Below the pieces are notes generated by a model, which saw only the letters and a program-made list of their open reading frames with translations, made no database searches and was not told the origin of the DNA. Below are positions 27,766-36,485 of a stretch of 64,000 bases of DNA, piece after piece. Each line of letters begins with the position of its first letter. The stretch's first letter is position 1. This stretch comes from Methylomonas sp. AM2-LC (lineage in GTDB: Bacteria > Pseudomonadota > Gammaproteobacteria > Methylococcales > Methylomonadaceae). The stretch covers positions 992,001 to 1,056,000 of the forward strand of contig NZ_CP157005.1 of the NCBI RefSeq assembly GCF_039904985.1, in the 5' to 3' direction. The translations under genes and the position numbers were made by a program.

Positions 27766-28113
27766 TTAAGAAAGTCTTTCTTTAATACGTGCCGCTTTAC
27801 CAGTCAGATCGCGCAAATAGTATAGTTTTGCACGACGAACGTCACCACGACGCTTAACTTCAATGCTGCCAACTGAAGGGCTGTGTGTTTGGAAAACACG
27901 CTCTACACCTACACCATGAGAAATTTTTCTAACGGTAAATGCAGAGTTTAATCCACGATTACGCTTAGCAATTACAATGCCTTCAAATGCTTGCAAACGT
28001 TCACGAGTACCTTCAACTACCCGTACTTGTACAACGACTGTGTCGCCCGGTCCAAAATCCGGCACATCGTTTTTCAGCTGCGCATTTTCCAATTCTTCAA
28101 TAATTTTACTCAT
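27766..28113 (-). CDS. rplS: 50S ribosomal protein L19
   Basis: The 115-residue L19 sits at the 30S-50S interface. The sequence is canonical: [50 protein letters not shown] and [18 protein letters not shown] 28113 overlaps the trmD stop by a few bases; a codon 6 nt further upstream is possible. It is the last gene of the rpsP-rimM-trmD-rplS operon, with a terminator just downstream. Confidence 0.97.
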   Translation of the reverse strand: MSKIIEELENAQLKNDVPDFGPGDTVVVQVRVVEGTRERLQAFEGIVIAKRNRGLNSAFTVRKISHGVGVERVFQTHSPSVGSIEVKRRGDVRRAKLYYLRDLTGKAARIKERLS

Positions 28114-28867
28114 TACCACACCCTAATGTATCAACTTCAGTTTTAAATTCTTTCAGCAAAGCATTTTGCTCTGCACTTAATTCTATATTTTTGAGCAAAT
28201 CCGGGCGTCTTAACCATGTTCGGCCTAAGGATTGTTTCATGCGCCAGCGTTTTATTTCGGCGTGATTTCCACCTAATAATACTTCTGGAACATTGCCTAA
28301 ATCGCTCTGTTCAGGTCGCGTGTAATGCGGGCAGTCCAATAAACCGTCCGCATAGGAATCTTGTTTGGCAGAATCTTCATCACCTAGTACACCAGGAATT
28401 AAGCGGGTGATTGCATCAATAACAATTAATGCTGCCAGTTCTCCGCCGCTTATAACATAGTCTCCCAAAGACCATTCTTCATCGCACACGTTTTCAATGA
28501 AGCGTTCATCTATGCCTTCATAACGACCAGCAACCAGAATTAATTGTTGGTGATTACTCGCATTTTGTAATAGCTGTTGGTTGATAGGTTTACCTTGCGG
28601 CCCCATACAAACCACACGACTATTTCCAGTTGTGTTTTGCCGTCTTGCGGCATTAACTGCATCAAGCAATGGCTGGTATTTCATTACCATGCCTGGGCCA
28701 CCACCATAAGGCCTGTCATCAACGGTACGGTGTTTATCATGCGTGTAATCTCTAGGATTCCAGGCAGATAGATTGACTATACCTTGATCTATGGCTTTGC
28801 CAGTTACTCCACAGGCAGCAGCAGTTAGCACCATGTCAGGAAAAAGGCTGATAACATCAAAACGCAT
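28106..28867 (-). CDS. trmD: tRNA (guanine-N1)-methyltransferase
   Basis: A 253-residue SPOUT-class enzyme forming m1G37 in tRNA with SAM. It has [12 protein letters not shown] at the start, [18 protein letters not shown], the knot segment [15 protein letters not shown], and [19 protein letters not shown] 28867 starts at the family-typical residue; an extension into rimM is rejected. The gene begins 8 nt after rimM and overlaps rplS. Confidence 0.97.
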   Translation of the reverse strand: MRFDVISLFPDMVLTAAACGVTGKAIDQGIVNLSAWNPRDYTHDKHRTVDDRPYGGGPGMVMKYQPLLDAVNAARRQNTTGNSRVVCMGPQGKPINQQLLQNASNHQQLILVAGRYEGIDERFIENVCDEEWSLGDYVISGGELAALIVIDAITRLIPGVLGDEDSAKQDSYADGLLDCPHYTRPEQSDLGNVPEVLLGGNHAEIKRWRMKQSLGRTWLRRPDLLKNIELSAEQNALLKEFKTEVDTLGCGNE

Positions 28868-28875
28868 CGGCGTAA

Positions 28876-29385
28876 TCAGAAATCCGGGTCCCAATCAACT
28901 CGCATCACTCTTGCTTGCAAGTCTATTTCTAAAATTGTCTGCTTTAGTAAAAAGGGGATCAGTCGCTCAGTATTGCCATTAATAACCACTAAAACATCAT
29001 TGGCACCTGTTTCTAGCAAATGATCAACTTTTCCAAGTTTAATACCCTTGTCAGTTTCAACCTCAAGCCCAATTAAATCGGTCCAATAATATTCATCGTC
29101 ATTGGGTTTTGGTAATTGCGTCCGGTTTATCAGTATCTCAAAACCCATGAGTGCCAATGCGGCATCCCGGTCAGCAATGCCTTCCAGTTCTGCAACGACC
29201 ACGTTCCCATGGCGTTGTCCGCTTACTATCTTGATTTCCCTTTCTTGATCATTCTTTCGCAATATCCACGGTGAATATCGGAGGATATTCTCGCGTGGAT
29301 CAGTAAAAGAAAAAATCTTTACCCAGCCTTTTACGCCAAAAACACCGGAAATCTCGCCGGCTTTTAGCAAATCACCGCTTGGCAA
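28876..29385 (-). CDS. rimM: 16S rRNA processing protein RimM
   Basis: This 169-residue assembly factor binds S19 during 30S maturation. Seen: GEISGVFGVKGWVKIFSFTDP (about 10-30), then a PRC-barrel C-terminal half with EYYWTDLIGLEVET, LLETGANDVLVV and LIPFL. The linker and length are normal. It is the second gene of the operon, 11 nt after rpsP. Confidence 0.95.
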   Translation of the reverse strand: MPSGDLLKAGEISGVFGVKGWVKIFSFTDPRENILRYSPWILRKNDQEREIKIVSGQRHGNVVVAELEGIADRDAALALMGFEILINRTQLPKPNDDEYYWTDLIGLEVETDKGIKLGKVDHLLETGANDVLVVINGNTERLIPFLLKQTILEIDLQARVMRVDWDPDF

Positions 29386-29396
29386 TGGCTAACTTC

Positions 29397-29663
29397 TTAA
29401 GCTGCTGTTGCAACTGCAGCCGCTTTATTAGCGTCTTTAATAAGTCTTGCCACGCTATCTGTCGGTTGTGCACCGTTAGATTTCCAATACTGGACGCGTT
29501 CACAATCTAAAACTAATCTTTGCTCGCCACCGCGTGCTAAAGGATTAAAAAAGCCTACGCGCTCTATATAACGACCATCGCGACTACTTCTGCTGTCTGT
29601 AACTACAACATGATAAAAAGGGCGGTTTTTAGCGCCACCTCTTGACAAACGAATGCTTACCAT
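29397..29663 (-). CDS. rpsP: 30S ribosomal protein S16
   Basis: An 88-residue S16 ([51 protein letters not shown]) with a short Ala-rich tail. First gene of the rpsP-rimM-trmD-rplS operon; the AT-rich gap of 83 bp upstream, after ffh, probably contains its promoter. Confidence 0.97.
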   Translation of the reverse strand: MVSIRLSRGGAKNRPFYHVVVTDSRSSRDGRYIERVGFFNPLARGGEQRLVLDCERVQYWKSNGAQPTDSVARLIKDANKAAAVATAA

Positions 29664-29746
29664 TTGAATACCTTAAAAAACATTGAACCAAAATTTAATC
29701 GGCTTATTCTACGCGATTTTCCGTATAAGTGAAGTATAAATTGCAA

Positions 29747-31105
29747 TTAGCCCATTCGCATCCCGCGCATATTGCTTTGCAGGCCACGCATCATATTGGC
29801 TAAATTGCCTTTGCTGAATTTTTTCATCATCTTTTCCATCATCTTATGTTGCTTCAGAATTCTATTAACATCCTGTAAATCCTGACCGCAACCCGTGGCT
29901 ATTCGCTGTTTTCTACTGCCTTTAATCAAATCAGGAAAGCGTCTTTCCTGTAGGGTCATGGAGTTGATTACAGCAATCTGTCGAGCTAAATCTTTATCAT
30001 TAACTTTTTCTTTTATATCTTTGGGTATGCCTCCCATGCCGGGCAATTTGTCTATCATGGCGCCAACACCACCCATGTTTTGCATTTGAGTAAGCTGATC
30101 TTTTAAGTCGTTAAGATCGAAAGATTTGCCTTTCTGTATTTTTTTCGCCAGTTGTTCTGCTTTTTTCTGATCGACTTTTTGTTCAATATCTTCTATCAGC
30201 GATAATACATCGCCCATACCTAAAATACGTGAAGCCAGTCGGTCAGGATAGAATGGTTCAAGAGCGTCGGATTTTTCGCCGACACCCATAAATTTAATAG
30301 GTTTTCCGGTAATTTGACGAATTGACAATGCCGCGCCACCACGTGCATCACCATCGGTTTTTGTTAATATAACACCAGTAAGAGGTAAGGCGTCATGAAA
30401 GGCTTTAGCGGTGTTGGCTGCGTCCTGACCTGTCATGCTGTCCACTACAAACAGGGTTTCTATAGGATTGATGGCTGCGTGCAATGCTTTTATTTCTGCC
30501 ATCATTTCATCGTCAATGTGCAGACGACCAGCAGTATCAACAATCAGTACATCTATAAATTGACGTTTGGCGGCATCGATGGTGCGCTTAACAATATCGA
30601 TGGGATTTTCAGAATTATCGCTTTCGAAAAACTTTAAACCGACGTCCTCTGCCAATGTTTGTAATTGTTTGATCGCAGCAGGGCGATAGATGTCAACACT
30701 CACTACCCCGACTTTTTTCTTTTTCTTTTCTTTAAGATGTCGGCCCAACTTGGCTACAGTAGTGGTTTTACCCGCCCCCTGTAATCCAGCCATTAAAATG
30801 ATTGCAGGTGGCTGGGTACGTAAATTTAGTTCTTCGTTGGCAGACCCCATCATTCTAACAAGTTCTGCTTGGACGACTTTGATCAATGCCTGTCCGGGTG
30901 ACAAGCTGGTTTGTACTTCCTGGCCTAGGGCGCGCTGGGTAACTTGTTCAATAAAGTCAGTGACTACTGGCAAGGCAACGTCAGCATCTAAAAGCGCCAT
31001 TCGCACTTCGCGCATGGAGTCTTTTATATTGGTTTCGGTTAGGCGGCCATGGCCTTTAAGTTTTTTAAGGGTTCCGCTTAAGCGGTCGGTTAAATTATCG
31101 AACAT
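29747..31105 (-). CDS. ffh: Signal recognition particle protein Ffh
   Basis: A 452-residue SRP GTPase targeting membrane proteins to the Sec machinery with 4.5S RNA. N domain (LTDRLSGTLKKLKGHGRL), G domain with GLQGAGKTTTVAKLG (about 105-119), DTAGR and TKTDGDARGGAALS, and a Met-rich M domain (HKMMEKMMKKFSKGNLANMM at about 418-437) are all present. It lies upstream of rpsP in the same direction and is divergent from the YpjD-like gene, a frequent gammaproteobacterial arrangement. Confidence 0.97.
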   Translation of the reverse strand: MFDNLTDRLSGTLKKLKGHGRLTETNIKDSMREVRMALLDADVALPVVTDFIEQVTQRALGQEVQTSLSPGQALIKVVQAELVRMMGSANEELNLRTQPPAIILMAGLQGAGKTTTVAKLGRHLKEKKKKKVGVVSVDIYRPAAIKQLQTLAEDVGLKFFESDNSENPIDIVKRTIDAAKRQFIDVLIVDTAGRLHIDDEMMAEIKALHAAINPIETLFVVDSMTGQDAANTAKAFHDALPLTGVILTKTDGDARGGAALSIRQITGKPIKFMGVGEKSDALEPFYPDRLASRILGMGDVLSLIEDIEQKVDQKKAEQLAKKIQKGKSFDLNDLKDQLTQMQNMGGVGAMIDKLPGMGGIPKDIKEKVNDKDLARQIAVINSMTLQERRFPDLIKGSRKQRIATGCGQDLQDVNRILKQHKMMEKMMKKFSKGNLANMMRGLQSNMRGMRMG

Positions 31106-31232
31106 ATCGGCGTCTTTTTTATTCTATGAGCAAGGCTGACAAGGGCTAACACAAACGGGTTAGAACAATCTGGCTGGTTAGTTTAACATAAGCAAAACAT
31201 TACGCCTTTTGATTATTCCTTATACCCAAATT

Positions 31233-32033
31233 ATGAACAACCTTTTCGTCGGCATAATCTCTGTTTTAAGTTACTGCAGTGCTTCTGCACTGACACTGAA
31301 AGCGTTGCTAAACAATAGCAAGCAACCCCGTATATCAATGTATATGGCGTGGTTGGGCGCAAGTTTACACACTCTGTATACTATTTTACTCTTTCAGCAG
31401 CACCATGATTTTAATTTTAGTTTTTTTAATGCTGCGGCGCTGGTAGCTTTGTTTATTGTGTTTATTTTATTGTTTGCTGCCCTGGATAAACCTGTTGAAA
31501 AGTTGGGAATAGCCGTTTTTCCCTTGGCGGCCATACTTTTGGGGTTTGATATGATCTTTCCAGAAAAAAATCATCCACTGGTTACGCATAACTGGGAAAT
31601 GAGTACGCATATCTTTACCTCTATTATTGCCTTTAGTCTATTGAATATTGCCGCATTACAAGCAATTTTACTGGCTGTTCAGGAGCAGCAATTACGTAGT
31701 CATAAGCCAAAACGTCTGATGTTAGCTCTACCACCTTTGCAGGCTATGGAAACTTTATTGTTTCAAATGATTGCTTCAGGTTTGTTTTTTCTGACCGTTT
31801 CGCTGCTAACTGGTTTTGTGTTTATTGATGATTTATTTGCTCAGCATTTAGTGCATAAAACGGTATTATCCATTATTGCTTGGTTTATTTTTTCTGCATT
31901 ATTGATAGGTCGATTGCGTTATGGTTGGCGTGGAAATTCGGCAATTAAATGGACTTTAATTGGCTTTGTACTCTTGTTACTGGCCTATTTCGGTAGCAAA
32001 CTGGTATTGGAGTTGATTTTAAAGAAAGTTTAA
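31233..32033 (+). CDS. YpjD/CcsA-like inner-membrane protein (cytochrome c assembly family)
   Basis: A 266-residue protein with about eight predicted membrane helices. It resembles the YpjD/HemX-like branch of the CcmC/CcsA family: NWEMSTHIFTSIIAFSLLNIAA, with the His of the family near residue 118, then HKTVLSIIAWFIFSALLIG and a C-terminal helix. In gammaproteobacteria it is regularly found divergent from ffh, as here. Function is not established; heme handling is only suggested by family. ATG 31233 is preferred to an upstream start at 31209. Confidence 0.8.
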   Translation: MNNLFVGIISVLSYCSASALTLKALLNNSKQPRISMYMAWLGASLHTLYTILLFQQHHDFNFSFFNAAALVALFIVFILLFAALDKPVEKLGIAVFPLAAILLGFDMIFPEKNHPLVTHNWEMSTHIFTSIIAFSLLNIAALQAILLAVQEQQLRSHKPKRLMLALPPLQAMETLLFQMIASGLFFLTVSLLTGFVFIDDLFAQHLVHKTVLSIIAWFIFSALLIGRLRYGWRGNSAIKWTLIGFVLLLLAYFGSKLVLELILKKV

Positions 32034-32133
32034 GGTTTGATTCAGTTTCTGTAGTGTTGATGTTTAGAGGCTTTTTGATTACATTAATTCTGCGGTATTA
32101 CAATAAAAAAACAATAATTATGGGGTGAGGATA

Positions 32134-32415
32134 ATGTTATTTCTGGCAAAATTATGTGGAATTTTGACGCTGATCTGGTTTTATTTGACGGCTAAAAATC
32201 ACGGAGGGCCTTTGTTGAACTGGTCTATTATTGGTCTGGTTGGTTACTGGTTAACCTGGTGGCTAGCCAAAATGCTGATAGTCGTGCCATTGGCTGCTAT
32301 GGTTTCACAGCATTCGATAGTGGAATTTCTAATAACGCAGTCACCAGTGGTTTGTTCATTGTTGGTGTGTTATCTGATCAGAAAGAAATTAATTGCAAGT
32401 ATTGCTACACAGTAG
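32134..32415 (+). CDS. Small membrane protein of unknown function
   Basis: A 93-residue protein with three hydrophobic segments (LAKLCGILTLIWFYLTA, WSIIGLVGYWLTWWLAKM and VVCSLLVCYLIR). No recognised family. GGGGTGAGG just before ATG 32134 supports this start over GTG 32125. It lies between the YpjD-like gene and folM on the same strand and ends 9 nt before folM. Confidence 0.6.
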   Translation: MLFLAKLCGILTLIWFYLTAKNHGGPLLNWSIIGLVGYWLTWWLAKMLIVVPLAAMVSQHSIVEFLITQSPVVCSLLVCYLIRKKLIASIATQ

Positions 32416-32424
32416 ATTTTTCGA

Positions 32425-33156
32425 ATGCATAAAAATGTTTTGATTACCGGCGCAGCGCGGCGCATTGGCGCTGCCTGTGCCCGTGTGCTTCATGACGCAG
32501 GATGTAATCTGATTTTGCATTATCACAGCTCTGCCGAGTTGGCTGAGCAGTTACATGCCGAGTTAAACGCCAAGCGTGAAAATTCCGCAGTTTTATTTCA
32601 AGCTGATTTGCAGGATATGCAAGCTTTGCAAAACTTGGCAAAATTTGCCGTCGATAGTTGGCAAGGATTGGATGTATTGGTTAACAATGCTGCGCAATTT
32701 AACCCCGGCGTTGTAGGTACAGTAAGCGAGTCCAACTGGGATAGTTTGATCGGCAGTAATTTAAAAGCGCCGTTTTTTTTATCACAGGCTTTGGCATCAT
32801 TTTTGGCAAAACGGCACGGTTGTATCATCAATATAGCCGATATATATGCAGAAAAGGGATTGCCTGGTTATCCGGTATACAGTATTAGCAAAGCGGGACT
32901 GTTAGCGATGACCCATTGTCTAGCCAAAGATTTAGCGCCCGATGTGCGGGTGAATGCAATAGCCCCTGGTGCTATTCTGTGGCCAGAACATACGGTTACA
33001 GAGGCAGAAAAAAATCAAATATTGCAGCGGGTGGCGCTGCAACGTTGTGGGCAGGCAGATGATGTTGCCAAAGCTGTAAGGTTTTTGATTGCTGATGCAG
33101 ATTATATTACCGGACATACCTTGACTATTGATGGTGGGCGCACTTTATATATCTGA
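32425..33156 (+). CDS. folM: Pteridine reductase / dihydromonapterin reductase (SDR family)
   Basis: A 243-residue short-chain dehydrogenase. The cofactor motif is TGAARRIGAACARVL with the Arg typical of NADPH-using pteridine reductases, followed by LVNNAAQF and the catalytic YSISKAG; the end has ITGHTLTIDGG. Pterin substrate is favoured by the TGxxxRxG form and by its place next to folK and folB. It converges on folK with a 12-bp overlap of the 3' ends. Confidence 0.85.
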   Translation: MHKNVLITGAARRIGAACARVLHDAGCNLILHYHSSAELAEQLHAELNAKRENSAVLFQADLQDMQALQNLAKFAVDSWQGLDVLVNNAAQFNPGVVGTVSESNWDSLIGSNLKAPFFLSQALASFLAKRHGCIINIADIYAEKGLPGYPVYSISKAGLLAMTHCLAKDLAPDVRVNAIAPGAILWPEHTVTEAEKNQILQRVALQRCGQADDVAKAVRFLIADADYITGHTLTIDGGRTLYI

Positions 33157-33645
33157 AAGCCAAGCCGGGTATATTATTTTTTGGGTTAAATGTTCTTTGT
33201 CGAAATTTTGCCAAAGTGTACCGAAACTTTGTTGGCTTACCGGGTGCAACTCACTAGCGGCAATTTCTGCCAAAGGTTCCAGTACAAAGGCATAGCATTC
33301 AATTTCATTCCTGGGTATTTGCAGACGGCCATCGCTAATGATTTGTGTGCCGTATAATATCAAATCGAGATCTAAGGTTCTGGATGAAAATTTTGGAGCT
33401 GAGTGGCTACGGCCATGATCAAGTTCAATTTGGCGCAATAACTTGGCCACTTGTTTGGCGTCCAGTTCCGATTCGAACTTTACAATTAGATTATGAAAAG
33501 TGTCGCCTATAAAGCCTACTGCTGTGGATTCATAAACGCTGGACACAGTTAAGTGACCAAATAGTTTTTGCATCGCTATTAGGCTGGATGGAATATGTGT
33601 TTCTTTGTCGATATTGCTACCAACACTAATATAACCAATGGTCAT
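33145..33645 (-). CDS. folK: 6-hydroxymethyl-7,8-dihydropterin pyrophosphokinase
   Basis: The 166-residue HPPK of folate synthesis. It has GYISVGSNIDKETHI at the start, VSSVYESTAVGF, DHGRSHSAPKFSSRTLDLDLILYG with the metal-binding Asp pair, and ERYAFVLEPL-like IECYAFVLEPLAEIA. The start overlaps the folB stop by 4 nt, so folB-folK form one operon that converges with folM. Confidence 0.93.
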   Translation of the reverse strand: MTIGYISVGSNIDKETHIPSSLIAMQKLFGHLTVSSVYESTAVGFIGDTFHNLIVKFESELDAKQVAKLLRQIELDHGRSHSAPKFSSRTLDLDLILYGTQIISDGRLQIPRNEIECYAFVLEPLAEIAASELHPVSQQSFGTLWQNFDKEHLTQKIIYPAWLSDI

Positions 33646-34001
33646 AACGATTTTTGTCCACGTTCTATGATGATGCCAACATCTTGAGCCCTGCTGATAG
33701 CCCCTTTTTTGTTTAGAGTTATTTTTAACCAGGGTATTTCAAATTCTGAGCGTAAAACGTTAGCGATTTCTTCAATTAGTGTTTCTACTAAAAAATAGTC
33801 GCTCTGTTCTACAAAGTTGATAATTCGATCAGAAACACTTTTGTAATCTAATGCGAATTGTATATCGTCACTTGCAGCGGCTTTTCTTATGTCAAAGCCC
33901 ATTTCTATATCGAGTATGATTTTTTGTTTTATGTTGCGTTCCCACTCGTAAATGCCAATGACGGTTTCGATTTCAAGCCCGCCTAAAAAGATGATATCCA
34001 T
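33642..34001 (-). CDS. folB: Dihydroneopterin aldolase
   Basis: A 119-residue aldolase/epimerase of folate synthesis, acting before FolK. Family landmarks: MDIIFLGGLEIETVIGIYEWER, LDIEMGFDIRKAAASDDI, ALDYKSVSDRIINFVE and the catalytic Glu/Lys region (LVETLIEEIA ... KITLNKKGAI). ATG 34001 starts the canonical sequence; an extension to 34064 is rejected. It is divergent from plsY. Confidence 0.93.
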   Translation of the reverse strand: MDIIFLGGLEIETVIGIYEWERNIKQKIILDIEMGFDIRKAAASDDIQFALDYKSVSDRIINFVEQSDYFLVETLIEEIANVLRSEFEIPWLKITLNKKGAISRAQDVGIIIERGQKSL

Positions 34002-34089
34002 TGTTGCTTTCCGGTTATGATATTCAAAATATACCAGTATCGAGTAAAAATCTCGACTGTTCAAGTTTTCAATATATGAGGGTGTGTGG

Positions 34090-34662
34090 ATGATGGAATG
34101 GTTACTAGTGCCTGTTGCCTATTTAACCGGGTCAGTGTCAAGTGCAATTATTGTCTGTAAGTTAATGGGTTTGGGTGATCCAAGGGAAAATGGTTCTGGA
34201 AATCCAGGTGCAACAAATGTTATGCGCATTGGTGGAAAAAAAGCGGCGGCCATTACTTTATTTGGCGATGCAATAAAAGGCTTATTGCCTGTATTATTGG
34301 CTAAAGTCTTGGCAGTGGATAGTTTGATCTTGTCGCTGGTGGTGTTTGCAGCATTTTTAGGGCATTTATATCCGCTGTTTTTCGGATTTAAAGGTGGAAA
34401 AGGAGTGGCAACTTCCTTTGGGGTGACTTTAGGGGTTGACTGGTTACTGGGTCTGGCTGTTTCAGGCACCTGGTTTTTGGTGTATAAAATTGGCAAGATT
34501 TCTTCATTGTCAGCCTTGGTCGCTGCTTGTTTAACACCTGTTTATGTTTGGTATATTGTTGGCGATATTTATTTGGTTGCCACATTTATGCTGATATCGC
34601 TAATATTGTTGTGGCGGCATAAAAGCAATATTCAGCGATTACTGGCTGGGCAAGAAACTTAA
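34090..34662 (+). CDS. plsY: Glycerol-3-phosphate acyltransferase PlsY
   Basis: A 190-residue integral membrane enzyme using acyl-phosphate to make lysophosphatidic acid. The three conserved loops are present: TGSVSSAIIVCKLMGLGDPRENGSGNPGATN (split by a helix end), FKGGKGVATSFG, and the final RHKSNIQRLLAGQE. ATG 34090 is favoured by GAGGG 7 nt upstream; 34093 is possible. It is divergent from folB, a common pairing in gammaproteobacteria, and converges with tsaD. Confidence 0.95.
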   Translation: MMEWLLVPVAYLTGSVSSAIIVCKLMGLGDPRENGSGNPGATNVMRIGGKKAAAITLFGDAIKGLLPVLLAKVLAVDSLILSLVVFAAFLGHLYPLFFGFKGGKGVATSFGVTLGVDWLLGLAVSGTWFLVYKIGKISSLSALVAACLTPVYVWYIVGDIYLVATFMLISLILLWRHKSNIQRLLAGQET

Positions 34663-34664
34663 CA

Positions 34665-35672
34665 TCAGGTAGTCAATTCATTAATAGGCCAGCGTGGCCG
34701 CGCAAAAATTTCCAGATTTTGGGTGTTTCCTGCTAATAAACGCTGGCAGCCGGTATACGCGATCATAGCGCCATTGTCGGTGCAAAACTCCGGTCGTGGA
34801 AAATAGATTTGCGATGCTTGTGATTTTGCCATGTTAGTCAAACTGGAGCGTATGGCGTGGTTAGCGCTTACCCCGCCAGCAATTACCAAGGAATTGAGCC
34901 CAGTTTGCAAAAGAGCTCGTTTGCATTTAATACTTAAGGTTTCGGCCATGGCTTGTTGAAAAGCGAAGGCAACATCGGCTTTGTCTTGCTGGTTTTCTAC
35001 AAATTGAGTGATCGTGTTTAAGGCAAAAGTTTTTAATCCGCTAAAACTGAAATCCAAGCCCGGCCTATCTGTCATCGGTCGCGGAAATTTAAACCGTTCA
35101 CGACCTTGTTTGGCAAGTTCGGACAATGCAGGGCCACCAGGGTAGGGAAGGCCCAATAGCTTTGCTGTTTTGTCGAAAGCCTCTCCGGCCGCATCATCGA
35201 GTGATTCGCCCAGTAGCTGGTAATCACCGATTCCTTGTACTTCAATCAGTAAAGTATGTCCACCGGAAATTAATAGTGCTACAAATGGGAAGCTGGGTGG
35301 ATTATCTTCCAGCATTGGAGCCAGTAAATGTCCTTCCATATGATGTACGGCTATGGCTGGAATCTGCCAGGCCCAGGCTAAACTACGCGCAGTGGCGGCC
35401 CCTACTAGCAGTGATCCCATTAGTCCTGGGCCAGCCGTGTAAGCAATACCCACAATATCGGAAGCGGACAATTGGCTTTCCAGTAATGTTTGTCGTATCA
35501 ATGGCACTAGTTTGCGAATATGGTCGCGAGAGGCCAGCTCTGGAACTACGCCGCCATAGGCGCTATGCATGTCCGCCTGGCTGTATAATAAGTGGCTAAT
35601 CAAGCCTTTTTCGGGGTGATAAATGGCGACCGCAGTCTCGTCGCAAGAGCTTTCTATGCCTAAAACGTACAT
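34665..35672 (-). CDS. tsaD: tRNA N6-adenosine threonylcarbamoyltransferase TsaD
   Basis: A 335-residue ASKHA protein that adds threonylcarbamoyl to A37 of ANN-decoding tRNAs. Metal-binding His pair and signature are visible: [61 protein letters not shown], and SANHAIR near the end. Normal length. It is divergent from rpsU, the standard arrangement in gammaproteobacteria. Confidence 0.96.
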   Translation of the reverse strand: MYVLGIESSCDETAVAIYHPEKGLISHLLYSQADMHSAYGGVVPELASRDHIRKLVPLIRQTLLESQLSASDIVGIAYTAGPGLMGSLLVGAATARSLAWAWQIPAIAVHHMEGHLLAPMLEDNPPSFPFVALLISGGHTLLIEVQGIGDYQLLGESLDDAAGEAFDKTAKLLGLPYPGGPALSELAKQGRERFKFPRPMTDRPGLDFSFSGLKTFALNTITQFVENQQDKADVAFAFQQAMAETLSIKCKRALLQTGLNSLVIAGGVSANHAIRSSLTNMAKSQASQIYFPRPEFCTDNGAMIAYTGCQRLLAGNTQNLEIFARPRWPINELTT

Positions 35673-35676
35673 TAAG

Positions 35677-35706
35677 TTTTTGAAAAAATTAATTTGCGGG
35701 TATAAT
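35677..35706 (+). promoter_or_regulatory. Sigma-70 promoter of the rpsU-yqeY-dnaG-rpoD operon
   Basis: A perfect -10 hexamer tataat at 35701-35706 is preceded by a T-rich -35 region (ttgaaa at 35680-35685 with a short 15-nt spacer, or tttttg at 35677 with 18 nt). It is 69 bp ahead of the rpsU start and after the divergent tsaD start. Confidence 0.6.
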
Positions 35707-35774
35707 TGAACGTTTCAACAGGCGTTATTGCCTGATTGATCATTAAAATACTAACACAAATCGGATCATCGATA

Positions 35775-36008
35775 ATGCCATCAATTAAAGTTAAAGAAAA
35801 CGAACATTTTGACGTAGCGATTCGTCGCTTTAAACGCGCCTGTGAAAAAGCGGGTGTTCTGGCTGAAGTGCGTCGTCGCGAGTTTTACGAAAAACCAACC
35901 ACAGAACGTAAACGTAAAGGCGCTGCAGCAGTAAAACGCCATTTGAAAAAATTGGCGCGTGAACGTTATGCGTTGAAAAACCTGCGTCGTGGTCGTCCAC
36001 AAATTTAA
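35775..36008 (+). CDS. rpsU: 30S ribosomal protein S21
   Basis: A 77-residue S21 ([42 protein letters not shown], basic C-terminus). ATG 35775 is chosen; an in-frame codon at 35736 would add a non-homologous tail. First gene of the rpsU-yqeY-dnaG-rpoD block. Confidence 0.96.
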   Translation: MPSIKVKENEHFDVAIRRFKRACEKAGVLAEVRRREFYEKPTTERKRKGAAAVKRHLKKLARERYALKNLRRGRPQI

Positions 36009-36019
36009 GGTTATTTAAA

Positions 36020-36469
36020 ATGCAAGGATTAAAAGAACGTATCAAGGACGATATGAAAGCATCAATGAAGAGTGGTGATAAAGCCAGGTTGGGCGTTATC
36101 CGCATGATTCTGGCTGCAATAAAGCAGATTGAAGTTGATGAGCGCATTGAACTAGAGGATGACAGGGTGCTTGTTGTTCTCGATAAAATGCTAAAACAAC
36201 GTCGGGAATCAATAAAACAATTCCGAGATGCTAATCGGATAGATTTAGCAGAGATTGAAGAAGCAGAAGTGCTGGTTATTCAGCATTATTTGCCATTACC
36301 CTTGACTGAGGCAGAAATAGACGCAATGGTTACTCAAGCGATTGCTGAAACTGGCGCAACGTCAATCAAAGAAATGGGTAGTGTTATGGCCTTGTTAAAA
36401 CCGCAAATGCAGGGACGAGCCGATATGGCTGTGGTAAGTGCAAGGATTAAGGCCGGTTTTGTAGCTTAA
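36020..36469 (+). CDS. yqeY: YqeY/GatB-tail family protein
   Basis: A 149-residue protein of the GatB/YqeY family: LKERIKDDMKASMKSGDKARLGVIRMILAAIKQ (helical start, split here), REESIKQFRDANR-like RRESIKQFRDANRIDLAEIE, and GSVMALLKPQMQGRADMAVV. It resembles the tRNA-binding tail of GatB; its own job is not well known. It lies 11 nt after rpsU and 16 nt before dnaG and is regularly found in this operon. Confidence 0.93.
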   Translation: MQGLKERIKDDMKASMKSGDKARLGVIRMILAAIKQIEVDERIELEDDRVLVVLDKMLKQRRESIKQFRDANRIDLAEIEEAEVLVIQHYLPLPLTEAEIDAMVTQAIAETGATSIKEMGSVMALLKPQMQGRADMAVVSARIKAGFVA

Positions 36470-36485
36470 TTCTGTTGTCGGTATA